Source of the DNA: an uncultured Anaerolineae bacterium
Lineage (GTDB): Bacteria > Chloroflexota > Anaerolineae > Aggregatilineales > Phototrophicaceae
Direction: 5' to 3'
Length of the DNA: 64,000 bases
Assembly (NCBI GenBank): GCA_938022205.1
Contig: CALIEB010000011.1
Location: 1-64,000 of the forward strand
Made by a program: the position numbers and the translations under genes. The notes under the pieces were generated by a model. The model searched no databases, had not been told where the DNA came from, and saw only the letters and a program-made list of their open reading frames with translations. This document shows, one piece after another, positions 24,902 to 33,026 of this stretch (positions are counted from its first letter, which is position 1; each line of letters starts with the position of its first letter).

Positions 24902-25723
24902 ATGTCGTACGACGTGCAATCCGTCAACACGAAACGCTTGCACACGGTGCCCACGCTGGTGGACGACCTGCGCGCTTGCGGGCTAACGGCGGGCATGACC
25001 GTCATTGTCCACAGCAGCATGCGCCGCATTGGCGGCTGGATTTGCGGCGGCGCGGAGGCGGTCGTGCTGGCGTTGATGCAGGTTCTCACGCCCGACGGCA
25101 CGCTGATGATGCCCACCCACACCACCCACAACACCGACCCGCGTTATTGGCGCAGACCACCCGTGCCAGCCGAATGGTGGCAAGCCATCCGCGACCACTA
25201 TCCGCCTTATGACCCCGCCAGCAGCGTCACGCGCGGCATGGGCATCATTCCTGAAACCTTCCGCAAGTTCGACGGCGTGCGCCGCAGTAGCCACCCCATC
25301 GGCTCGTTCGCCGCGTGGGGCAAGCACGCCGACTATCTCACACACACGCAGCCGCTAGACGCGATGTTCGGCAAGGACTCACCGTTGGCGCGCCTCGTCG
25401 AGCTAGACGGCAGCGTGTTCCTGCTCGGTGTGGGGCATGGCAACAACACGCTGCTACACTTGGCAGAAGAACACGCCCACTACCCCGGCAAGCTGCGCAT
25501 TAGCGAAAGCTGCCGCGTCTTTGTCGATGGCGTACCGCAGCGCGTGACGTTTACCATGCTTGATTACGACGATGCCGACTTTGCTGACATTGGCGAAGCC
25601 TATGAGCGCGACGGGCAACCGTACCGTCTGGGCACGTTGGGCGAAGCGGTCACGAGGCTTGTGCCGGCGCGCCCGCTGCTAACCTACGCCGTTGGCTGGA
25701 TGAAAGCCAACCGCCGCTCTTAA
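24902..25723 (+). CDS. AAC(3)-family N-acetyltransferase
   Basis: A 273-residue member of the aminoglycoside 3-N-acetyltransferase fold. Family elements are MTVIVHSSMRRIG, MMPTHTTHNTDP, RSSHPIGSFAAWG and LLGVGHGNNTLLHLAEE. Members transfer acetyl from acetyl-CoA to amino groups; many chromosomal homologues have no demonstrated drug target, so resistance should not be assumed. It starts eight bases after the kinase gene, but a functional link is not evident. Confidence 0.85.
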   Translation: MSYDVQSVNTKRLHTVPTLVDDLRACGLTAGMTVIVHSSMRRIGGWICGGAEAVVLALMQVLTPDGTLMMPTHTTHNTDPRYWRRPPVPAEWWQAIRDHYPPYDPASSVTRGMGIIPETFRKFDGVRRSSHPIGSFAAWGKHADYLTHTQPLDAMFGKDSPLARLVELDGSVFLLGVGHGNNTLLHLAEEHAHYPGKLRISESCRVFVDGVPQRVTFTMLDYDDADFADIGEAYERDGQPYRLGTLGEAVTRLVPARPLLTYAVGWMKANRRS

Positions 25724-25744
25724 GCCGCACACTTCGCCTAGTTC

Positions 25745-25761
25745 GTGATACAATAAATCAC
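25745..25761. promoter_or_regulatory. Palindrome over the predicted -10 of the MoxR gene
   Basis: GTGAT (25745-25749) and ATCAC (25757-25761) form an inverted repeat whose spacer contains TACAAT (25749-25754), a plausible -10 for the gene at 25823. A protein bound here would block RNA polymerase. Confidence 0.4.
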
Positions 25762-25822
25762 ATCAACCTGCGACGCGCCGCCTGCGCGCCGCCCAAACAA
25801 TCTGTGAAGAACGGAGTCACGC

Positions 25823-26785
25823 ATGTTTGAAAATGTGGCACAAGTCACAACGGGATTAAACGCACAGGGTTACATTGCCACCGATGAGATTGCCACTGTG
25901 CTGTTCTTAGCGCAGCAGCTCGGTAAGCCGCTGTTGGCGGAAGGTCCGGCCGGCGTGGGCAAGACCGAGCTAGCGAAGGCGTGGGCAGGCGCAACGGGCA
26001 TGCCACTTATCCGCTTGCAGTGCTACGAGGGCTTAGACGAGAGCAAGGCATTGTACGAATGGGAATACGCCAAGCAAATGCTCTACACGCAGCTGCTGCG
26101 CGACAAATTGAGCCAAATCCTCAGCAATACCGAAAGCCTGACCGCCGCCGCCGACCGCTTGGGCGAGGAAGAGGACGTGTTCTTTAGCGAGCGTTTCTTG
26201 CTAGCGCGCCCGCTGCTCAAAGCGGTGTTAAGCGACGAGCCGGTGGTGCTGCTGATTGACGAGATTGACCGTGCCGATGCTGAATTTGAGGCGTTTTTGC
26301 TCGAAGTTTTGAGCGATTTTCAGGTATCTATTCCCGAACTCGGCACGATAAAAGCCAAGCACACGCCCGCCGTCGTGTTGACGAGCAACAACACCCGCGA
26401 GCTTTCTGAAGCTCTCAAACGCCGCTGCCTGTACTTGTTTGTGGATTACCCCAGCTACGAGGCTGAGCTGAACATCGTCAAGAGCCGCGTGCCGAACATC
26501 AGCGAGACGTTGGCGGCGCAGGCGGTGGAAACGGTGCAGAGCTTGCGCGGCATGGACTTAAAGAAGAACCCTAGCGTCAGCGAGACGATTGACTGGGCGA
26601 AGGCGTTGGTCATGCTCAACGCCAACAACATCGACAAGCCCGTGCTAGAGACCACGCTCACCGTGCTGCTAAAACACGAGAGCGACGTGCAGAAAGCGCG
26701 TCGTGCGCTGCTGCGCGGCGGGGGCATGGACGCGGATGACCCGCGCCGCCGCAACCTGCGCAGCGGGCGTAACCCATGGAATTAG
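25823..26785 (+). CDS. MoxR-family AAA+ ATPase
   Basis: A 320-residue ATPase of the MoxR/CoxD/NirQ group, chaperones that help assemble or activate protein complexes. The Walker A motif is GPAGVGKTEL and Walker B is VVLLIDEIDRAD, with sensor-1 VVLTSNNTRELSEALKRRC, typical for MoxR. Length is normal. MoxR ATPases normally act with a VWA-domain protein encoded next door; here the next gene, six bases away, is an all-helical repeat protein instead. The gene has its own promoter region upstream. Confidence 0.9.
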   Translation: MFENVAQVTTGLNAQGYIATDEIATVLFLAQQLGKPLLAEGPAGVGKTELAKAWAGATGMPLIRLQCYEGLDESKALYEWEYAKQMLYTQLLRDKLSQILSNTESLTAAADRLGEEEDVFFSERFLLARPLLKAVLSDEPVVLLIDEIDRADAEFEAFLLEVLSDFQVSIPELGTIKAKHTPAVVLTSNNTRELSEALKRRCLYLFVDYPSYEAELNIVKSRVPNISETLAAQAVETVQSLRGMDLKKNPSVSETIDWAKALVMLNANNIDKPVLETTLTVLLKHESDVQKARRALLRGGGMDADDPRRRNLRSGRNPWN

Positions 26786-26791
26786 GACATT

Positions 26792-28969
26792 GTGACGCAG
26801 GCGACCGACACCCACGACGCGCCCGCCAGCAGCGGGCAAGCAGCCTTGCAGGCGGCGATGGCAAGCGGCAAAGAGGGCTTCTTGCGTCAACTACGCTATG
26901 TGCTGATGCTGGCGCAGTTGGTGCGCACGCCGTTGCCTGCCCAAGAGCCGCCGCCTAAGACGCTAACCCACGCCCGCATCGAAGCGTTGGTACACATGGC
27001 GCGCTGGCTGCCGCCGGTGCAGCGGGCGCGCTTGCTCTACGACGTGACGACGGTGACACCGCTGGCAGCACGCCTCGTGCTGTTGGCGCAGCTGCTGCCA
27101 CACTTAACGGTCGACGAGCGCGAACGCCACGCGCAAACCGTCTGGCAGCACGCTGGCAAGCTCGACGTGGTGTCACGCGCGCGGGCGTTGTGCTTGCTTT
27201 GCGAAGCCTTGCCGCCCACAAGCGGCGCGCTGGTCACGCCCGTTGGCGGCTTTTTGCTGGCGCAAGCGCAGCGGCTGCGCGAGGCGGGCGCGCGCACGCG
27301 GGCGTTAAGCGGCATCGCCGCCTACTTGCCAGCAGCGACAGCCTATACGCTGTGGGGGCGCGTGCTGGATGACGTGGCGCGCCTGCGTGACGAAGCCACC
27401 CAAGCTAAGCTGCTGGCGGCACTGTTGCCCGACATGCCTGCCACGCACTACCCGCGCGTGCGCGCCTTGCTCGAAAGCATGCAAGCTCCCCAGCCGCGCG
27501 CGCAGCTGCTGGCGGCTTTTCTAGCGCATGTGCCGTGTGATGAGGCATTGTGCGCGCTGCTGATGGACACGCTCAGCGCGTTGGTCAGCGCAGAAGAGGC
27601 ATTTGGGCAGGCGTTTTTAGCACTGGTGCCGTTCTTGACAAGCGCGCCACAGGAGCGTATCGACAGCCTTTTTTCGCTGGTGATGATGCTGCAGCGTCCT
27701 GCGCTGCAAGCGCGCTTGTTGGTGGCGATGGCGATACACGTCGCGCCTGACCTGCAGGGCGAAGCCATCGCCGCCGCGCACGGTGTCGCCAACGAGCGCG
27801 AGCGTGCCGACTTGCTAGCGCAGCTCGCGCCGCACCTGCCAGCCAACCTGCTGGTGGCGAGCCTTGCCGTCGCCTACACCATGCAGGAACATGACAGCCG
27901 CCTGCACGCGCTCACGCTTTTGGCGCGCTATGTGCCAGAGAGCGCGAAGGCGCAGACCAGCCGCGATGCGCTGGCGGCGGCGGTCAGCTTGCGCGGCGCG
28001 TATGAGCGCGTGCTGGCATTGGTCAACCTGTGCGACGTGCTGGAAGGCGCGCTCAAGACGCAGGCATTGAGCAGCGCGCTGGAAAGCGTGGGGCGCATCG
28101 ACAACGAAGCGGCACGCGGGCGCGCCCTGTCTGCGCTTGCCCCGTACCTCCCAGCCGCGTTGCAAGAGCGCGCCCTTGAGCAGGCGCGCGGCATCCGCAA
28201 CGCCGAGCATCGCCTTAACGGGCTGCTGGGGCTGCTGCCCTATTTGCCCGCCTACTATCAGCCTGAGGTCGTGCAAGACTTGTTTGCCTGTGTCGTGACC
28301 ATGCCAATGGAATACAAGCGCGCCCACGCGCTTATCAGCATTGTGCCGATGATTGGCGTGGACGACCTCGCCCAGCTTGAAGACTTGACGATGACACTGA
28401 ACGACCCCGCCGACGCTTTTAACGTGATGTTGACCATGCTGCAGCACACGCCGCCTGAAGAGCGCGAGCGCATCGCCAAAAAAGCCTGGGACGCGCTGCA
28501 CCGCATGACGATTAGCTACGAACGCGCCATCGCTATCGCCCAGCTGCTGCCTTATTTGAGCGAAAGTGCCAAAGAAATGCTCAAGCCGCTGGCACATGCT
28601 ACTGTGAGCGAGATTGAGGATGACTACGACCGCGCCAGCGTGCTGCTGGCACTCGCGCCGCTGCTGCTCGACCTGCCCGCCCCGCAAACGCTGCCGCCGC
28701 GCAGCGCGCTGCTGGCACAAGCGGCGGAGGCAGCACTTTGCGTTGCGCACGAAGGTGAGCGGCTCGCGCTGCTGCGGGCGTGCGCCGCGCTCTGGCAGAA
28801 CGGCGACCCTGACGGGGCGTTCGCGCTTTGGCAGGCGATCATCAAGCCGTTGACACGCTTGCCCTTGCCCGAAACGCTGGCGGCAATCGGTGCGCTCATG
28901 CCTGTTTGGGCGGACTTTTTGCCTGAGAAAACCATCGTTGAGGTCGCGCAGTTGCTCGGTTTGCGCTAA
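26792..28969 (+). CDS. 725-residue helical-repeat (HEAT-like) protein
   Basis: I do not recognise a named family. The protein is almost entirely helical and built from about 35-40-residue units that carry variations of RA..L..L.PYLP: LARYVPESAKAQ, ALAPYLPAALQERAL, LLGLLPYLPAYYQPEV, AQLLPYLSESAKEM and ALAPLLLDLPAPQ. That spacing suggests an alpha solenoid of the HEAT/ARM kind, a scaffold for protein binding. No transmembrane segment or signal peptide is visible. Translation starts at GTG six bases after the MoxR gene, so it is probably that ATPase's partner or substrate adaptor. Confidence 0.7.
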   Translation: MTQATDTHDAPASSGQAALQAAMASGKEGFLRQLRYVLMLAQLVRTPLPAQEPPPKTLTHARIEALVHMARWLPPVQRARLLYDVTTVTPLAARLVLLAQLLPHLTVDERERHAQTVWQHAGKLDVVSRARALCLLCEALPPTSGALVTPVGGFLLAQAQRLREAGARTRALSGIAAYLPAATAYTLWGRVLDDVARLRDEATQAKLLAALLPDMPATHYPRVRALLESMQAPQPRAQLLAAFLAHVPCDEALCALLMDTLSALVSAEEAFGQAFLALVPFLTSAPQERIDSLFSLVMMLQRPALQARLLVAMAIHVAPDLQGEAIAAAHGVANERERADLLAQLAPHLPANLLVASLAVAYTMQEHDSRLHALTLLARYVPESAKAQTSRDALAAAVSLRGAYERVLALVNLCDVLEGALKTQALSSALESVGRIDNEAARGRALSALAPYLPAALQERALEQARGIRNAEHRLNGLLGLLPYLPAYYQPEVVQDLFACVVTMPMEYKRAHALISIVPMIGVDDLAQLEDLTMTLNDPADAFNVMLTMLQHTPPEERERIAKKAWDALHRMTISYERAIAIAQLLPYLSESAKEMLKPLAHATVSEIEDDYDRASVLLALAPLLLDLPAPQTLPPRSALLAQAAEAALCVAHEGERLALLRACAALWQNGDPDGAFALWQAIIKPLTRLPLPETLAAIGALMPVWADFLPEKTIVEVAQLLGLR

Positions 28970-29016
28970 AATAAGCTATAGCCTATAGGATTAAGCACAA
29001 AAGGTTTGTTCGCGCC

Positions 29017-29460
29017 ATGAAAGATTTCTTACAACAGCTGCTAACGTTTGCGTGTCGCGTCGCGGGAGCAGAGCGGGGCTTCGTCGCAGATAGCTCGCTA
29101 GAAGTCGTGGGGCTGCATCAACTGGACATTAAAACGCTGCAAAGTGAACGTTTTAGCACGCTGGCGGCGATGGTCATGCAGCAAGCCACACAAAGCGGCG
29201 AGGTCGTCATCACCAACAACGTCATCACAGACCCTTCGCAAGCCCCGACTACCAACACCAGCTTTAGCGACCTGTGCATGGTGGTGGCTATCCCGCTGGC
29301 AAGCTGGGGCATGCTGTATCTCGAACGCCCGATTAAGCATGGCATCATCGCCCGCGACATCGCCGAGCGGGTCATGCACTTTGCCCTGCACCTGCTGCAA
29401 AGCAAGCAGTACATTCTTGACCAAGACACGCTCATGGCGCGCTTTGAGGATATGCCTTAG
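29017..29460 (+). CDS. Small GAF-domain protein
   Basis: A 147-residue single GAF domain. The N-terminal helix FLQQLLTFACRVAGAERGFV and the strand set VVAIPLASWGMLYLERPIKHGI, followed by the closing helix, are the standard GAF core. The ligand is not predictable. It has no output domain, so it may act by protein contact. Its stop codon overlaps that of the convergent receiver-Roadblock gene in a shared TTAG. Confidence 0.75.
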   Translation: MKDFLQQLLTFACRVAGAERGFVADSSLEVVGLHQLDIKTLQSERFSTLAAMVMQQATQSGEVVITNNVITDPSQAPTTNTSFSDLCMVVAIPLASWGMLYLERPIKHGIIARDIAERVMHFALHLLQSKQYILDQDTLMARFEDMP

Positions 29461-30344
29461 AGCTTGGGCAGGGTTCTTGGCTGGGGAATGCCCTTGAAAA
29501 TTTCGTGAATGGCTTCAGCGGTGCGCTTGCTGTACAGCCACACCATGCCCGGCTTCACGTCCGCGCCGCAAATCACCGCCAAAGACACAGTGAACGTTGT
29601 GCCAAATTCGATGATGTAGACCCCGTTTTTGTCGCCTTCAAAATAGGTTGAGTGAAACTTTGCCTCGTCGAGCAAATCCGCCAGCGACTGCTGTGCCGAG
29701 TGGTCGATGCTCAGCGCGCGGGTGAGAATTTGCAGGTCATAATCGTCGAGCGTGCCAGCCGCGCCGACCATATTGCCGTCGCTGTCAATTAAGCCAGCGA
29801 AGATGGCACGCACGTGCTGCAGTAGCTTGTTAAGTTCGGCGTTGACGCGCTGAAAGTGCTGACGATTGAGGACAAGAGCGGCAGGGCGTGTGCGCGGGTC
29901 GAGGCGTTTGGCGCGGTCACGCGGCAGCGCGGGGGTTTTTTTCGGCGCGGCGGCTTCTTCTTCGCGGTGCGCAAGCGCGCGCTTGATTTCTAGCTGGCGT
30001 TCGACTTGCATGAGCAAGAACGACATGTTGAGCGGCTTGTACAGATAATCCACCGCCCCCAAACGAAATACCGCCACCGCACTTTTTGCCGAAAGGTCGT
30101 CGTCGATGACAATCACGCGCGCGCTAGGGCGCAAGCCGCCTACCACCGCCAGCAAGTCCATGCCACTTAGGTCAGGCAATTCCGCCTCCGTGAGGATAAG
30201 GTCAAATTCAGTGAGCAAAATCTCGCTCAACGCCTCTTCAAATGTCGTCGCCTCGACGGTGTGGTACTGCTGTAGCGTGTCGACAATTTGGGCGCGTAAG
30301 TCGTCGTCTTTGGCGACAACAAGGATGCGTTCTGAACGTGCCAT
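29457..30344 (-). CDS. Receiver-Roadblock fusion with Asp-to-Glu phosphosite
   Basis: A 295-residue cytoplasmic protein and the last gene of the chemotaxis-like operon. The start at 30344 (MARSER) follows a GGAAGG site; the frame extends upstream but without one. Residues 1-125 form a CheY-like receiver: acidic pocket KDDD, LTEAELPDLSG and DYLYKPLN. The phosphoacceptor is glutamate (E53) instead of aspartate, which often mimics a permanently phosphorylated state. A charged linker follows, then residues about 165-285 resemble a Roadblock/LC7 domain (VRAIFAGLIDSDGNMVGAAG). It parallels the protein at 22059-23264. Confidence 0.78.
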   Translation of the reverse strand: MARSERILVVAKDDDLRAQIVDTLQQYHTVEATTFEEALSEILLTEFDLILTEAELPDLSGMDLLAVVGGLRPSARVIVIDDDLSAKSAVAVFRLGAVDYLYKPLNMSFLLMQVERQLEIKRALAHREEEAAAPKKTPALPRDRAKRLDPRTRPAALVLNRQHFQRVNAELNKLLQHVRAIFAGLIDSDGNMVGAAGTLDDYDLQILTRALSIDHSAQQSLADLLDEAKFHSTYFEGDKNGVYIIEFGTTFTVSLAVICGADVKPGMVWLYSKRTAEAIHEIFKGIPQPRTLPKL

Positions 30345-30349
30345 CGGTA

Positions 30350-30781
30350 CTATGCCTTCCCAACGTATGCTTGCAGCAGCGCACCTACGTCTAGCCATTG
30401 CAAAATGCCCGCATGGTCGTAGGTCATCGCCCGCACCCACGACCGCCCGCCTTGCAGGGGCTGCCAAGCAGCGGCTGCTACATATTGTACAGGAGAAACC
30501 TCGTCCACGACCAGACCTGCACGTCGCTCGTCGGCTTGAACCACCACAAACAGCGTGTTCGCTGACCACGCCAGCACGGGCAGCCCGGCAATCGCGCGCA
30601 GCTCCAACAGCGGGAAGAGCGTGCCGCGGCGGTTGACCATGCCCGCCCAAGCAGGCGGTGCTTCTGGCACCGGCACTGGTGTGACCACTGCTGCCACTTC
30701 GACCACGTCGGCAATCGCCAGCGCAAAGCGTTCGTCGCCCACGCGGCAACAGAGAAAAGGAGCAGCATCGGGCGCACTCAT
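30350..30781 (-). CDS. cheW: CheW-like coupling protein
   Basis: A 143-residue CheW-fold protein, which normally links receptors to the CheA kinase. Its ATG overlaps the previous stop (ATGA at 30781-30778), so translation is coupled. Typical elements are FLCCRVGDERFALAIADVVEV, the loop AGMVNRRGTLFPLLELRAIAGL and ERRAGLVVDEVSPV. A frame start further upstream at 30922 would lie within the preceding gene and is unlikely. No CheA or receptor is in the window. Confidence 0.85.
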   Translation of the reverse strand: MSAPDAAPFLCCRVGDERFALAIADVVEVAAVVTPVPVPEAPPAWAGMVNRRGTLFPLLELRAIAGLPVLAWSANTLFVVVQADERRAGLVVDEVSPVQYVAAAAWQPLQGGRSWVRAMTYDHAGILQWLDVGALLQAYVGKA

Positions 30782-31188
30782 AAGCTGCGGTCGTCGTTCA
30801 GCCACATAATCATCAAGATGGTGGGGGATTCCTCGCCCATGAGGCGAATCTCGTCGACAAGGTCGCCCATCTTCGAACGCAGTGCCACCAGCACGTTGTT
30901 GGCACTCACGCCCGCCAACCAAGGCGTTTCAGAGGCGATTTGCAAGCCCGCTTGCATGCCGCTCACCACCCCGTTGAGAAAAATGGTGTGCGCTTCGCCC
31001 GTCTTCAGCACTAGCTCCGCCAGCGTGGCAGCGGCACTAGCCAGCTGGGCGCGGTGCGCGGGCGAAAAGCCCAGCAAGCCCGCCGCCCGCCGCGTCGTGT
31101 CGCGCACAATCATGATGTCCATGCTGTCTTCGACGCGCACTTGCAGGATAGGCGGACGCATTTTATAGGGGCTTTTGGCTTCGCTCAT
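30778..31188 (-). CDS. RsbT-like (degenerate histidine-kinase-like ATPase) protein
   Basis: A 136-residue protein. GGAG upstream supports the start at 31188. The segment DSMDIMIVRDTTRRAAGLLGFSPAHRAQLASAAATLAELVLKTG follows the N-terminal pattern of RsbT-type GHKL kinases (..R..A..LGFS...Q..I..A.SEL), but the N-box asparagine and clear glycine-rich ATP-lid motifs are not obvious, so ATP binding is doubtful. It may bind its partners without catalysis. It sits between the CheY-like and CheW genes with overlaps of a few bases. Confidence 0.6.
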   Translation of the reverse strand: MSEAKSPYKMRPPILQVRVEDSMDIMIVRDTTRRAAGLLGFSPAHRAQLASAAATLAELVLKTGEAHTIFLNGVVSGMQAGLQIASETPWLAGVSANNVLVALRSKMGDLVDEIRLMGEESPTILMIMWLNDDRSL

Positions 31189-31192
31189 CGCC

Positions 31193-31567
31193 TTACTCCA
31201 AAATCCCAAGCTCTTGCAGCGTTTGGATAAGATGCTCCGACGCAAAGATGTCTTTGGGGATATAGTCGTCCGCGCCCTCGCGCAAGCCTGACATGGTCGA
31301 CTTGGGGTCTGCCTTTTCGGTCAACATGACGACGGGAATGTGCTGCGTGGCGGGGTTGCGTTTCAGACGGCGACAAACCTGAAATCCGTCCATCGTCGGC
31401 AGCTTTACGTCCAGCACAACCAGCGCGGGCGGATTTTCGCTGGCTTCGCGCAAGCCGTCGGGTCCGTCATATGCCACACGTACGCGCAGCCCAACGCTCT
31501 CCAGCGTCTCTTTGATTTGTGCAGCTTGGGTGCGGCTGTCCTCGACCAACAAAACTTCCAGTGCCAT
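31193..31567 (-). CDS. CheY-like single-domain response regulator
   Basis: A 124-residue receiver domain with every expected residue: VEDS acidic pair, phosphoacceptor Asp in LVVLDVKLPTMDG, Thr in VVMLTEKAD and Lys in YIPKDIF. It has no output domain and probably acts by protein contact. It lies 28 bases after the CheB gene and 4 bases before the RsbT-like gene. Confidence 0.92.
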   Translation of the reverse strand: MALEVLLVEDSRTQAAQIKETLESVGLRVRVAYDGPDGLREASENPPALVVLDVKLPTMDGFQVCRRLKRNPATQHIPVVMLTEKADPKSTMSGLREGADDYIPKDIFASEHLIQTLQELGILE

Positions 31568-31595
31568 AGTGGTTTCCTGTGTCTCCTGCCTTAGA

Positions 31596-32627
31596 TTATA
31601 GCAGGTCTATGAAACGGGTGGGGATGTCTGAGAGGGGCAGCACCTCGTGAGCGGGATTGCGCTTGAGCGCGGCATCCGGCATGCCGTGCACCGTGCTCGA
31701 CAGCGCGTCCTGCACAATGGTCAGCGCGCCAGCCTCTTGTAAACGCGCTAGCCCCTCTGCGCCGTCGCTGCCCATGCCGGTGAGCAAGACCCCAACGGCA
31801 TCGCGCCCGCACGCCTCACGCACCGACTCAAACAACAGATTGACCGATGGCTGGTAGCGTTCCTCGCCGCTTTCGTCGCGGGCAAGCACAATCACCAAGT
31901 CGCCGTCGCGCCGCTCCACCAAGCAGTGCGCGCTGCCTGTCGCCACGACGACCATCCCCGCTTGCAAGGGCATACCGTGCTGTGCCAGCTGCACGCTCAG
32001 CGGCGTGCTTTTGTCCAGCCAGCGCACCAAGCCGCTAATAAACTCGTCGGGCATGTGCTGCACAATGACGATGGGTACGGGAAAATCGGCGGGCAGCGCG
32101 CTCAGCACGCGCTGGAGCGCGCTCGGGCCGCCGGTGCTTGCGCCAATGGCGATGAGCTGCGGGCGAGCGCGCTTGCTGACAACAGGGCGAGCGGGCTGGG
32201 TGCTGCGCAAGTGGTCGCGGCGTGCCACCACCTTGACTTCCGCCATCGCTTTAATCGTCGTCAGCAGCTCGTGGCGGCGGGTGGCGAAATCTTTGGCGTT
32301 GCGAGCGGGTGGCTTTGGCACAACAGCAAGCGCGCCGCTGGCAATCGCCTGCAGCGACAAGTCCACATCATGCGCCAGCAAGCCGCTGACCACGACCACC
32401 GGCGTAGGCACTTCTGCCATAATGCGGCGCGTGGCAGCCAGTCCATCAAGCTGGGGCATGTGAATATCCATGGTCACCACGTCGGGCTTCAGTTCATGCG
32501 TAAAGCGCACCGCCTCTTCGCCGTCATGCGCTTCGCCCACAACCTCAAGGTCAGGAGCTTCGCTTAAAAGTTGCTTTAAGTACGTGCGAGCGGTAGGGCT
32601 GTCTTCAGCAATTAGCACACGAATCAC
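31596..32627 (-). CDS. cheB: CheB-type protein-glutamate methylesterase
   Basis: A 343-residue response regulator-enzyme that demethylates or deamidates receptor glutamates. It starts with GTG at 32627 after AGGAT. The receiver (EDSPTARTYLKQ, TMDIHMPQLDG, VVSGLL, PKPPAR) is followed by the esterase domain with GASTGGPSALQRVL, VQHMPDEFISGLV and LTGMGSDGAEGLA, holding the Ser-His-Asp triad. It heads the operon. With no CheR methyltransferase or receptor nearby, its methylated partner must be elsewhere in the genome, or the protein serves another pathway. Confidence 0.93.
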   Translation of the reverse strand: MIRVLIAEDSPTARTYLKQLLSEAPDLEVVGEAHDGEEAVRFTHELKPDVVTMDIHMPQLDGLAATRRIMAEVPTPVVVVSGLLAHDVDLSLQAIASGALAVVPKPPARNAKDFATRRHELLTTIKAMAEVKVVARRDHLRSTQPARPVVSKRARPQLIAIGASTGGPSALQRVLSALPADFPVPIVIVQHMPDEFISGLVRWLDKSTPLSVQLAQHGMPLQAGMVVVATGSAHCLVERRDGDLVIVLARDESGEERYQPSVNLLFESVREACGRDAVGVLLTGMGSDGAEGLARLQEAGALTIVQDALSSTVHGMPDAALKRNPAHEVLPLSDIPTRFIDLL

Positions 32628-32911
32628 AGCATGATCCTATCCGTAATAATGGGCTAGCTTTGCTGTTATTTTACACCATTCTGCGCGCTTGTTGTGCTGT
32701 GTAAAGACGGGGATTTGGTCGATTTTGCGGCAAGAAAACGTGAGGGTTTTGTTTCATCTGCGCGGCACATGCGAAGGCAGAAGGCAATCGCGCGTTTGCT
32801 TCACATCGGAAAATGGGCATAGTCTGTGTTAGGCGTGCCGCCACGACAATGGCTCCCGCGTGCGGGTTGACTCTTGCGTAAAGCGCGTGTGCTGCTTATA
32901 ATGAAAATGTC
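32628..32911. promoter_or_regulatory. Intergenic region with tRNA-Val promoter
   Basis: TTGCGT (32874-32879) and TATAAT (32897-32902) are exactly 17 bases apart and end 10 bases before tRNA-Val. A CCCGC/GCGGG mini-hairpin lies upstream. The rest should hold the leftward promoter of the cheB operon, but I could not pick it out. Confidence 0.65.
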
Positions 32912-32984
32912 GGGCAATTAGCTCAATTGGCAGAGCACTCCTTTGACGTGGGAGGGGTTATAGGTTCGAGTCCTATATTGCCCA
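32912..32984 (+). tRNA. tRNA-Val (anticodon GAC)
   Basis: A 73-nt cloverleaf: acceptor GGGCAAT/ATTGCCC, D-stem GCTC/GAGC, anticodon stem CTCCT/GGGAG around TTGACGT, and T-loop TTCGAGT. Anticodon GAC reads GUC and GUU valine codons. Discriminator A32984; CCA not encoded. Confidence 0.95.
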
Positions 32985-32988
32985 CACG

Positions 32989-33012
32989 AAGCGCAGCACA
33001 TGCGCTTTTTTT
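32989..33012 (+). terminator. Intrinsic terminator of tRNA-Val
   Basis: AAGCGCA (32989-32995) pairs with TGCGCTT (33001-33007), followed by a run of T. It directly follows the tRNA. Confidence 0.85.
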
Positions 33013-33026
33013 GTGCCACACGCTCG

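Noticed and set aside
24902..25723. Calling the AAC(3)-family gene an antibiotic resistance determinant
   Set aside because: Family membership alone does not show drug modification; the context is chromosomal with no mobile element.
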